64,000 bases of DNA from Nocardia sp. BMG51109 (GTDB lineage Bacteria > Actinomycetota > Actinomycetes > Mycobacteriales > Mycobacteriaceae): NCBI RefSeq assembly GCF_000526215.1, contig NZ_JAFQ01000004.1, positions 5,146,001-5,210,000 of the forward strand, given 5' to 3'. The position numbers and the translations under genes were made by a program. Shown here one piece after another: positions 8,041 to 18,134 of the stretch. Every line of letters begins with the position of its first letter. Position 1 is the first letter of the stretch. The notes under the pieces are model-generated. The model searched no databases, had not been told where the DNA came from, and worked only from the letters and a program-made list of their open reading frames with translations.

Positions 8041-9291
8041 GTGAGCAACGTCGCTTTCCCCGCCGATTCGGCGGATCTGCCCGCCGGGGTGGCCGGTCAC
8101 GCCGCGCCCGGATTCGAGCCGCTGGTGCGCGCGTTCGCCGGATTCGTCGGCGGCCGGGCGGGGGCCGGTGGCGCGCTGGCGGTGTACCGCCACGGCGAGC
8201 CGCTGGTGAACATCCACACGGGCCGGGCCTCGGCCACCGCGCCCTGGACGGAGGACACCGGCGCCCTGGTGTTCTCGGCGACGAAGGGCATCGCCGCCAC
8301 GGTGATCCACCGGCTGGCCGACCGCGGACTGCTCGACTACGCCGCGCCGGTGGCCGAGTACTGGCCGGCGTTCGGCGCCGGCGGCAAGCAGCGGATCACG
8401 GTGCGGCAGTTGCTGACTCACCGCGCCGGGTTGTCCGGGCTGGGCCCGGTCGCCGCCGGGCCGAGTGAGGTGCTCGACCACGAACTGATGGAGCGGCGGC
8501 TGGCCGCGGCCGAACCCGATGCGCTGCTGGGCGTTCCGACCTATCACGCGCTCACCTTCGGCTGGCTGCTGGCGGGCCTGGCGCGGTCGATCACCGGCCG
8601 CCCGATGGCGGAGCTGTTCCGCACCGAGGTCGCCGAGCCGCTGGGAATCGAGGGCATCCATCTGGGCCGCCCGCCGGCGGGCTCGCCGACCACGGTGGCG
8701 CGGATGGCGGGCTCGCGGCTCGCCGCGGCCGGTTCACCGGTCGGGTCGCTGGTCCTCGGCCGCGTCCCCGGGATTCCGGGCTGGCCGGGCGCGGTGGCGC
8801 GGTCGATGTTCCTGCCCGGCCTCGAGGCCATGCTGGAGGGCGACGAACCGCCGATGCTGGATACCGAGATGGCCGCGGCCAACGGCGTCTGCACCGCCGA
8901 CGCGCTGGCCGCGCTGTACGGCGCGATCGCCTGCGACGGCATGGTGGCCGGGCGCCGCTACCTGTCCCCGGCCACCGTGCGCGCCGTGCGCCGGGTCGAG
9001 TGCTACCGGCTCGACAACGCGCTGTTCTACCTGCCGATGATGTGGCATCTCGGCTACCACTCGTTCCCGGTTCCCGGCGCCCGCACCGGATTCGGGCACA
9101 TCGGTCTCGGCGGATCCTTCGGCTGGGCCGAACCCCGGCTGGGCCTGTCGGTCGGTTTCGTGCACAACCGCCTGAGCCTCGACCGGTTCGCGTGGGACCA
9201 GATCGCCTCGGCCTGGGTGCTGCCGCTGGCGGTCCGCGGCGCCCGCGCCGCCCGGCGCCCGGTCCCCGCGCCGCAGCGCCGCGCCGCGTAG
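8041..9291 (+). CDS. Serine hydrolase, beta-lactamase/class C esterase family
   Basis: About 416 residues from GTG 8041, which follows GGACAG; the open frame upstream to 7660 is antisense to the hydrolase gene. The catalytic S-x-x-K is SATK in LVFSATKGIAATVIH, and the second motif is probably the tyrosine of PTYHALTFGWLLAGLA (Y-x-N replaced by Y-H-A). The H-x-G type third motif is GFGHIGLGGSFGWAEP. There is no signal peptide, so it is likely a cytoplasmic EstB-like esterase rather than a resistance beta-lactamase. Actinomycetes carry many such paralogues, and the substrate cannot be inferred. Confidence 0.85.
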   Translation: MSNVAFPADSADLPAGVAGHAAPGFEPLVRAFAGFVGGRAGAGGALAVYRHGEPLVNIHTGRASATAPWTEDTGALVFSATKGIAATVIHRLADRGLLDYAAPVAEYWPAFGAGGKQRITVRQLLTHRAGLSGLGPVAAGPSEVLDHELMERRLAAAEPDALLGVPTYHALTFGWLLAGLARSITGRPMAELFRTEVAEPLGIEGIHLGRPPAGSPTTVARMAGSRLAAAGSPVGSLVLGRVPGIPGWPGAVARSMFLPGLEAMLEGDEPPMLDTEMAAANGVCTADALAALYGAIACDGMVAGRRYLSPATVRAVRRVECYRLDNALFYLPMMWHLGYHSFPVPGARTGFGHIGLGGSFGWAEPRLGLSVGFVHNRLSLDRFAWDQIASAWVLPLAVRGARAARRPVPAPQRRAA

Positions 9292-9310
9292 GGCAGGTGC
9301 ACCCGCGGGC

Positions 9311-10666
9311 TCAGGTCAGGTAGCGGTAGGCGGGGGAGTCGGGGTCGAGGCGCTCGCCCCGGATGGGGGAGTCGTGCATGCGCTGTTGCAGCGGTGCCAG
9401 GCCCTCGGGCGTGCCCAGTTCGATGCCGACCAGCGCGGCGCCGGTCTCCCGGTTGTTGCGCTTGACGTATTCGAACAGGGTGATGTCGTCCTCGGGGCCG
9501 AGCACCTCGTCGAGGAAGCGCCGCAGCGCGCCCGGCTCCTGCGGAAAGTCCACCAGGAAATAGTGTTTCAGCCCCTGGTGCACCAGCGAGCGCTCGATGA
9601 CCTCGCCGTAGCGGGACACGTCGTTGTTGCCGCCCGACACCAGGCACACCACCGTCGACCCGGGCTCCACGTCGATCTCGGCGAGCGCCGCCACCGCCAG
9701 CGCGCCGGCGGGCTCGGCGATGATGCCCTCGTTCTGGTACAGCTCCAGCATGGCGGTGCAGATCGCGCCCTCGTCCACCTGCATCAGGCGGAACGAGCCT
9801 GCGCCCGTGGGTGATTCGGTCGTGGTCAGCAGCGGCAGCGAGGCGTGCGAGCGGACCCGGCCGCCGAATTTCGCCACCGTCGAGTACGGCAGGCCGCCGA
9901 TCCGGCGCACGGCCGCCCCGTCGACGAACGGGTCGATCTCGGGCAGCGTCACCGGGCCGCCGGCCACCAGCGCCGCCGTCATCGACGCCGCGCCGGCCGG
10001 CTCCACGCCGAGAATGGCTGTGCTGGGCGACCTTTCGCGCAGATACGTCCCGATACCGGCGAGGCAGCCGCCGCCGCCGACCGGCACGATCACCAGATCC
10101 GGTGTGCCGCCGAGCTGTTCGAGGAACTCGGCGGCGATGGTGCCCTGGCCGGCCGCGGTGCGGGGATCGTCGAACGGCGGCACCATGGTGGCGCCGGTGC
10201 CCGCCACATCGTCGGCCGCCGCCTCGGCCGCGGCGTCGAAGGTGTCGCCGATCGCGATCAGCTGGACGAACGGCCCGCCGTGCGCGCGGATCCGGTCGCG
10301 CTTCTGCTTCGGGGTCGTGGTCGGCACGTAGATGCGGCCCTGGATGCCCATCGCCTTGCAGGCGAAGGCGACGCCCTGCGCGTGGTTCCCGGCGCTGGCC
10401 GCCACCACGCCGGCCGCGCGCTCGGCGTCGGACAGCTGCACGATCAGGTTGTAGGCGCCGCGCAGCTTGTAGGAGCGGACCGCGGTCAGATCCTCGCGCT
10501 TGACGTAGACGTTCGCGCCGGAGACCGTCGACAGCCGCTCGATCCGCTGCAGCGGCGTCGGCTCGATGATGTCGGAAATTCGCTTGGTGGCCGCATCGAT
10601 CTCGTCCGCGCTCAGTACGGGCAGCGGACCGGACACCTTCTCTGCGATATCAAGCGAGTTCGACAC
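9311..10666 (-). CDS. ilvA: Threonine ammonia-lyase (threonine dehydratase)
   Basis: A 451-residue PLP enzyme that converts threonine to 2-oxobutanoate, the first committed step to isoleucine. The catalytic lysine is K67 in RSYKLRGAYN, and the phosphate-binding glycine loop is PVGGGGCLAG. The C-terminal region after about residue 360 (HYFLVDFPQEPGALRRFL) is one ACT-like regulatory domain that senses isoleucine; this is the shorter, single-ACT form. GTG 10666 is used as start. In M. tuberculosis ilvA (Rv1559) also lies beside a Ddn-like gene (Rv1558), as here. An 18-bp palindrome sits 35 bases upstream. Confidence 0.95.
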   Translation of the reverse strand: MSNSLDIAEKVSGPLPVLSADEIDAATKRISDIIEPTPLQRIERLSTVSGANVYVKREDLTAVRSYKLRGAYNLIVQLSDAERAAGVVAASAGNHAQGVAFACKAMGIQGRIYVPTTTPKQKRDRIRAHGGPFVQLIAIGDTFDAAAEAAADDVAGTGATMVPPFDDPRTAAGQGTIAAEFLEQLGGTPDLVIVPVGGGGCLAGIGTYLRERSPSTAILGVEPAGAASMTAALVAGGPVTLPEIDPFVDGAAVRRIGGLPYSTVAKFGGRVRSHASLPLLTTTESPTGAGSFRLMQVDEGAICTAMLELYQNEGIIAEPAGALAVAALAEIDVEPGSTVVCLVSGGNNDVSRYGEVIERSLVHQGLKHYFLVDFPQEPGALRRFLDEVLGPEDDITLFEYVKRNNRETGAALVGIELGTPEGLAPLQQRMHDSPIRGERLDPDSPAYRYLT

Positions 10667-10700
10667 CCGAACATGCTAGCTGGGTGCCCCTCGGCGCCGA

Positions 10701-10718
10701 TCTCCGGACGTCCGGAGA
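10701..10718. promoter_or_regulatory. Perfect 18-bp palindrome upstream of ilvA
   Basis: TCTCCGGACGTCCGGAGA is a perfect palindrome with no loop, 35 bases before the ilvA start codon on the minus strand and 50 bases after the end of the upstream Ddn-like gene. Lack of a loop favours a protein-binding site over a terminator, but neither role is proven. Confidence 0.4.
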
Positions 10719-10725
10719 CGAGGCG

Positions 10726-10751
10726 GCCCGGCCCGCGCGAACGGGCCGGGC
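10726..10751. terminator. Hairpin terminator after the Ddn-like gene
   Basis: Perfect 10-bp GC arms GCCCGGCCCG (10726-10735) and CGGGCCGGGC (10742-10751) with a six-base loop, 18 bases past the stop of the minus-strand Ddn-like gene. This placement fits transcription termination between that gene and ilvA. Confidence 0.65.
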
Positions 10752-10768
10752 GACGGTGCCGGCCGGAG

Positions 10769-11203
10769 CTACCGCGGGGTGAGCACGAAGACCGGGATCT
10801 GGCGATCGGTCCTGGTCTGGTAGTCCGCGTAGTCGGGGTACGCCTCGACGGCCCGCTCCCACCACACGGCCTTCTCCTCGCCGAACACCTCGCGGGCGGT
10901 GTAGTCCCGCACCACGGCCCCGTCGCGCAGCTCGACGTGCGGTTCGGCCTTGATGTTGTAGTACCAGACAGGATGCTTCGGCGCCCCGCCCAGCGAGGCG
11001 ACCACGGCGTACTCGCCGTCGTGCTGCACCCGCATGAGCGCGGTCTTGCGCAGCTTCCCGGTCTTCGCCCCGCGCGTGGTGAGCAGGACGATCGGCCGGC
11101 CCCCGGCCGTGCCGGCCTCGGCACCGTTCGATGCCTCGTACTTCTCGGCCTGTTTCCGGGCAAAATCCCAGGTGCTGGGTTCGTACTCTCCGATAAGCGG
11201 CAT
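10769..11203 (-). CDS. Deazaflavin-dependent nitroreductase family protein (Rv1558-like)
   Basis: A 144-residue split-barrel protein of the Ddn/FDR-A family, which uses reduced coenzyme F420. Diagnostic stretches are [53 protein letters not shown] and the terminal [12 protein letters not shown]. The R-G-A-K-T-G-K loop binds the F420 phosphate in homologues. Substrates are probably quinones or other electron acceptors, but this is family knowledge, not shown here. Its place next to ilvA matches Rv1558. A close paralogue lies at 30697-31128. Confidence 0.88.
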   Translation of the reverse strand: MPLIGEYEPSTWDFARKQAEKYEASNGAEAGTAGGRPIVLLTTRGAKTGKLRKTALMRVQHDGEYAVVASLGGAPKHPVWYYNIKAEPHVELRDGAVVRDYTAREVFGEEKAVWWERAVEAYPDYADYQTRTDRQIPVFVLTPR

Positions 11204-11256
11204 GTCCCCGACAAGGCCCGGAACGCGCGCGGATATTCCTGGGATCGAAATGTTCG

Positions 11257-11286
11257 TTGGACCGAACTTTGCTGTCCGTGTAGCCT
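11257..11286 (+). promoter_or_regulatory. Sigma-70-type promoter for a leaderless gene
   Basis: TTGGAC (11257-11262) and TAGCCT (11281-11286) are 18 bases apart. The downstream ATG at 11293 is only six bases after the -10 box, so transcription would begin at or near the start codon, giving a leaderless mRNA. Confidence 0.55.
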
Positions 11287-11292
11287 GAAGAC

Positions 11293-11559
11293 ATGGTAGT
11301 GGCGGACCCTCTCGCGCGTCCCGCGGCCGTCGGCCGCCGGACGATCGATATCGCGGGCACCCCCTGGCCGGTCTACAAGCTCGAGGCCCTCGCCCTCGGG
11401 GTGGCGGTCTTCCTGCTGCTCGTTCTCATCACCGGCTCGTTGCAGGTGGCGGTGCTGTCCGGCGCGGCCGCCGCCGCGCTCCGCTGGATCGCCGGTGCCG
11501 TCCGGGGCACCGGAAGTCAGCGTTCCCACAGCCGCCACATGGCAAGTTCGGCGTCGTAA
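11293..11559 (+). CDS. Small membrane protein of unknown function
   Basis: An 88-residue protein with one long or two closely packed hydrophobic segments, about residues 30-70 ([20 protein letters not shown] and [18 protein letters not shown]). The N-terminal 25 residues contain [18 protein letters not shown]; the C-terminal tail is basic and serine-rich. No ribosome site precedes ATG 11293, but a good promoter does at the leaderless distance. The last 43 bases overlap, in antisense, the end of a frameshifted minus-strand gene. The family is not recognised; similar small two-helix proteins are common in Nocardiaceae. Confidence 0.6.
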   Translation: MVVADPLARPAAVGRRTIDIAGTPWPVYKLEALALGVAVFLLLVLITGSLQVAVLSGAAAAALRWIAGAVRGTGSQRSHSRHMASSAS

Positions 11560-11784
11560 CCGCCGACCCTGCGCGCGGCATCCCGAAATGACCGGTCTCG
11601 GCCGAGGTTGGCCGATCGAGTGGTAGTTGACTCGGATTCCGAGTTCCTCGAGGGCGTTTCGCAACGATCGTGCCGAGCCGTCGCTGATGTTGAGCAGATC
11701 GACCTCGGTCCAGGCGAGCTTGCCGTCGACGATCTCGTCGATGCGTGAAACGGGCACCGGCCCGACGATACGGATGTTCGGCAC
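11517..11784 (-). pseudogene. Frameshifted small conserved gene
   Basis: On the minus strand, GTG 11784 opens a clearly coding frame (VPNIRIVGPVPVSRIDEIV, then LAWTEVDLLNISDGSARSLR and ALEELGIRVNYHSIG). Near 11610 coding character moves to the +1 frame, which reads [19 protein letters not shown] and [11 protein letters not shown] and stops at 11517-11519. The total span, 268 bases, is one more than a multiple of three. Both parts show G/C-rich third positions, so an 89-residue ancestral protein seems to have been broken by one added base, unless this is a sequencing error or programmed frameshift. The family is unknown. It faces a LacI operator. Confidence 0.55.
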
Positions 11785-11805
11785 AGTGGGGTGCCCGGCC
11801 GGAGG

Positions 11806-11819
11806 TGTTAACGTTAACA
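11806..11819. promoter_or_regulatory. LacI-family operator
   Basis: TGTTAACGTTAACA is a perfect 14-bp palindrome with the central CG typical of LacI-family operators. It lies 22 bases before the start of the minus-strand frameshifted gene and 160 bases before the lacI-type gene, so the regulator probably controls itself, the divergent gene, or both. Confidence 0.7.
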
Positions 11820-11979
11820 GAGTCGGTGTCGTGCTCCGGCGCAGTGTCGACAGCGGTTGACGGGCAACCGGTTTCGGTGGTCGCCGAGAGCGGTGCCGGG
11901 GGCCGGTTCGGGCGAGCGCTAACCTGGAATTCGGGAACGATCGGGGCCGCGCAGGCACAGCGGCCCGGGAAGCAGGGAT

Positions 11980-13017
11980 GTGAAAGAGCTCGCGAGCCAC
12001 GGACGCGTACCGGATCGGCCGGCGGTGATGACCGACGTGGCCAAGCTGGCGGGGGTGTCGCATCAGACGGTGTCCCGGGTGCTCAACGCCAGCCCCCAGG
12101 TGCGGCCGGAAACGCGGGACAAGGTGCTGCGGGCGGTGGCGGAGCTGGGCTATCGGCCCAATGCGATGGCGCGGGGGCTGGTGAGCCGGCGGTCCCGGGT
12201 GCTCGGCGTGGTCACCTTCGACACCGTGCTCTACGGCCCGGCGAGCATGATGCTCGGCATCGAAAGGGCCGCGCGCGCAGCGGGTTACGGTGTCAGCATC
12301 GTCACCCTCGAGCGGGTCGACCGGGCCGGGGTGCTGGCGGCCGTGGATACGCTCGCCGGGCAGGGCGTGGACGGGGTGGTCATCATCGCCCCGCAGACCT
12401 CCGCCGTGGCCGCGCTGCACAACCTGCCCGCCCGGCCGGTGGCGGTCGCGGTCGAGGTGGGTCAGGACGCGCCGCTGCCCTCGGCCACCGTCGACCAGTT
12501 CGAGGGTTCCCGCCTGGCCGTGCGGCATCTGCTGGACCTGGGGCACGAGACCGTGTGGCACGTGTCCGGTCCGGGCGATTCGCTGGAGTCCCGCGACCGG
12601 ATCGAGGGCTGGCGGCGCACGCTGGCGGAATCCGGTGCGACCGCCCCGCCGCCGATCGGCGGCGATTGGAGCGCGCGCTCGGGCTACGAGGCGGGCCTGG
12701 TACTGGCCGCGCAGCCGGACGTGACGGCGGTGTTCACCTCCAACGACCAGATGGCGCTGGGCCTGCTGCGCGCCTTCGCCGAACGCGGCATCCGGGTGCC
12801 CGAGCAGGTGTCGGTGGTGGGCTTCGACGATATCCCCGAGGCCGCCTACCTGTCCCCGCCGCTGACCACCGTGCGCCAGGACTTCGACGAGGTGGGCCGG
12901 CGCAGCATGGCCCTGCTGCTGCACCTGATGGAGGCCGAGGGCGAGGTGCCGAACCCGCCGCCGGTGGTGCCGACGCTGGTCGTGCGCGGGAGTTCGGCCG
13001 GGCCGCAACGGGACTGA
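11980..13017 (+). CDS. LacI-family transcriptional regulator
   Basis: A 345-residue repressor. The DNA-binding domain lies at about residues 17-70: TDVAKLAGVSHQTVSRVLNA, then the hinge region GYRPNAMARGLVSRRSR. The rest is a periplasmic-binding-protein-like sensor with VVTFDTVLYGPASMMLG, HLLDLGHETVWHVSGPGDS and VVGFDDIPEAAYLSPPLTTV. The ligand is normally a sugar or sugar phosphate, but no sugar genes are adjacent and the only obvious divergent gene is broken. GTG 11980 follows GCAGGGA at short spacing. Its operator candidate is the palindrome at 11806-11819. It converges on dnaE. Confidence 0.92.
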   Translation: MKELASHGRVPDRPAVMTDVAKLAGVSHQTVSRVLNASPQVRPETRDKVLRAVAELGYRPNAMARGLVSRRSRVLGVVTFDTVLYGPASMMLGIERAARAAGYGVSIVTLERVDRAGVLAAVDTLAGQGVDGVVIIAPQTSAVAALHNLPARPVAVAVEVGQDAPLPSATVDQFEGSRLAVRHLLDLGHETVWHVSGPGDSLESRDRIEGWRRTLAESGATAPPPIGGDWSARSGYEAGLVLAAQPDVTAVFTSNDQMALGLLRAFAERGIRVPEQVSVVGFDDIPEAAYLSPPLTTVRQDFDEVGRRSMALLLHLMEAEGEVPNPPPVVPTLVVRGSSAGPQRD

Positions 13018-13021
13018 CCCG

Positions 13022-13057
13022 GGCCCGGCCGATGGCGCCGGCCGCCCCGTGCCGGGC

Positions 13058-13058
<1 letters not shown>
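13022..13058. terminator. Hairpin between convergent lacI-type gene and dnaE
   Basis: Arms GGCCCGGC (13022-13029) and GCCGGGCC (13051-13058) enclose a loop that can itself fold through further GGCC/GGCC pairing. It fills the 40-base space between two convergent genes and could end transcripts from both. Confidence 0.45.
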
Positions 13059-16606
<3,548 letters not shown>

Positions 16607-16885
16607 GGCTAGAGATTATGCCCCGCCACCGACAGGTTCCGGTGTACCCGGGGGCCGATCCGGCGAAAGCGCATGTGGCAGCGGTGAAGCCGTGTCGGGG
16701 CCGGTGCCGGCGGTGTCCGGATGCGGCCTGCCGGGCCGCCGCCCACTATGGTGTGTGCCCGCACGGATCCGGTGTGCGGCAACCCGATGTGCGGGAGTCA
16801 TTAACGCCCGCGGGCGGTCGCCGCGATGAAACGGGTAGTTCGCTACGCGGGTTCCGTGCTAGGGAGGAGCGGGAGGATTCAGGAC

Positions 16886-18049
16886 ATGAAACGACTGGTG
16901 GTGTGCTGCGACGGCACGTGGGGGTCCGAGCGCAATCCGTCGGTGTCGAACGTGGTCAAGATCGCCGAATCGGTGCGGCTGAGTAGCACGTCGGACGCCG
17001 GTGAGCGGGTGGGGCAACGAATCTTCTACGCCGACGGGCCGGGTTCGCAGGGATATCTGACCGACAAATTGCTGGGCGGTGCGTTCGGGCTGGGCCTGAA
17101 CGCGAACCTGGCCACGATGTACTGGCAGCTGGCGCTCAACTGGGAGCCCGGCGACGAGATCTTCATCTTCGGGTTCAGCCGCGGCGCCTACGTCGCGCGC
17201 AGCCTGTCCGGCATGATCAACCGCCTCGGCCTGCTGACGCCGGAGGCGATGATCGCCCGGCAGTATCCGGAGGCGCTGAAGATCTACCGGGAGCGCAAGC
17301 GGCACCCCGACGATCCGGATCCGCAGCGGTGGGCCGAGTTCCGTGAGCAGTACTGCCACTATCCGGTTCCGGTGAAGTTCATCGGCGTGTTCGACACCGT
17401 CGGCGCGATGGGCGTGCCGGGGCTGACGTCGTGGCGGTACCGCTTCCACGACGTGCGGTTGTCCCCGCACGTGCACTGCGCGCGGCAGGCGCTGGCGATC
17501 GACGATCGCCGCCGCATCTTCGCCCCGTGCCTGTGGGAGGTGACCGACGAGGCCGGCGTGCAGCGGCAGCGTCCCGACCGGGTCAAGCAGGTGTGGTTCA
17601 AGGGTGGCCACACCGATATCGGCGGCGGTCTGTCCGACAGCAGGCTGTCGGATCTCACGCTGCGCTGGATGGTGGACGAGGCCGCCGCCCAGGGTTTGCA
17701 GTTCGACCACGAGCGGCTCGAGCAGTTGATGGGGCGTCCCGCGTTCGACAGCGCCGTGCAGCCGCACAACGACGTGCCGATCATGTACCGGTTGGCGAAT
17801 CTGCTGTGGCTGCTGGCCAATGCGCAGAGCCGGCGGCGGTTCCATACGGACTCCTGGCGTCGCCTGGCGGCGCCGGAGGACAAGAAGGTGTACCTGTCCT
17901 CGACGGTGGAGATCTGCGACGACTACTGCCCGCCCAATATCGAGCGGTGGCAGCAGGAGGCGGAGCGGCTGCCGGTCGAATCGGTGGAGAACGTCGTCGA
18001 GCGGCCCGCGCCGGAACCGGAACCCGAGCCCGAGCCCGTGGGGGCCTGA
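16886..18049 (+). CDS. DUF2235 alpha/beta hydrolase (Tle1-like catalytic domain)
   Basis: A 388-residue protein from ATG 16886, which has GGAGGA eight bases upstream. It starts MKRLVVCCDGTWGSE, typical of DUF2235. The nucleophile elbow is GFSRGAY with Ser98; FIGVFDTVGAMGVPG and FKGGHTDIGGG supply the probable acid and histidine. The fold is that of Tle1 phospholipase effectors, but there is no secretion partner, VgrG or immunity gene here, and such stand-alone copies are common in actinomycetes. The C-terminal tail is a run of Pro-Glu repeats. The stop codon lies inside a 25-bp tandem repeat. Confidence 0.85.
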   Translation: MKRLVVCCDGTWGSERNPSVSNVVKIAESVRLSSTSDAGERVGQRIFYADGPGSQGYLTDKLLGGAFGLGLNANLATMYWQLALNWEPGDEIFIFGFSRGAYVARSLSGMINRLGLLTPEAMIARQYPEALKIYRERKRHPDDPDPQRWAEFREQYCHYPVPVKFIGVFDTVGAMGVPGLTSWRYRFHDVRLSPHVHCARQALAIDDRRRIFAPCLWEVTDEAGVQRQRPDRVKQVWFKGGHTDIGGGLSDSRLSDLTLRWMVDEAAAQGLQFDHERLEQLMGRPAFDSAVQPHNDVPIMYRLANLLWLLANAQSRRRFHTDSWRRLAAPEDKKVYLSSTVEICDDYCPPNIERWQQEAERLPVESVENVVERPAPEPEPEPEPVGA

Positions 18050-18095
18050 GCGGCCGCCGGACCCACCGTGCTGAGCGGCCGCCGGACCCACCGTG
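18046..18095 (+). repeat. Perfect 25-bp tandem duplication at a stop codon
   Basis: Two identical 25-base units, 18046-18070 and 18071-18095, each beginning CTGAGCGGCCGCCGGACCC and ending ACCGTG. The first contains the TGA stop of the DUF2235 gene; the second repeats that TGA in the space before the convergent treY gene. Each unit carries the self-complementary CGGCCG. Confidence 0.85.
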
Positions 18096-18134
18096 CCGTG
18101 GCGTCGCGAGCCGCCGCGCACGGCGGGCGGGCGC

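Noticed and set aside
8041..9291. Serine hydrolase as a beta-lactamase resistance gene
   Set aside because: It has SxxK but no signal peptide and lacks the usual YxN motif; it fits the EstB-like esterase group better.
16886..18049. DUF2235 protein as a type VI secretion effector
   Set aside because: The catalytic fold matches Tle1-like proteins, but there are no VgrG, PAAR, immunity or secretion genes, and actinomycetes lack classical type VI systems; stand-alone DUF2235 hydrolases are common.
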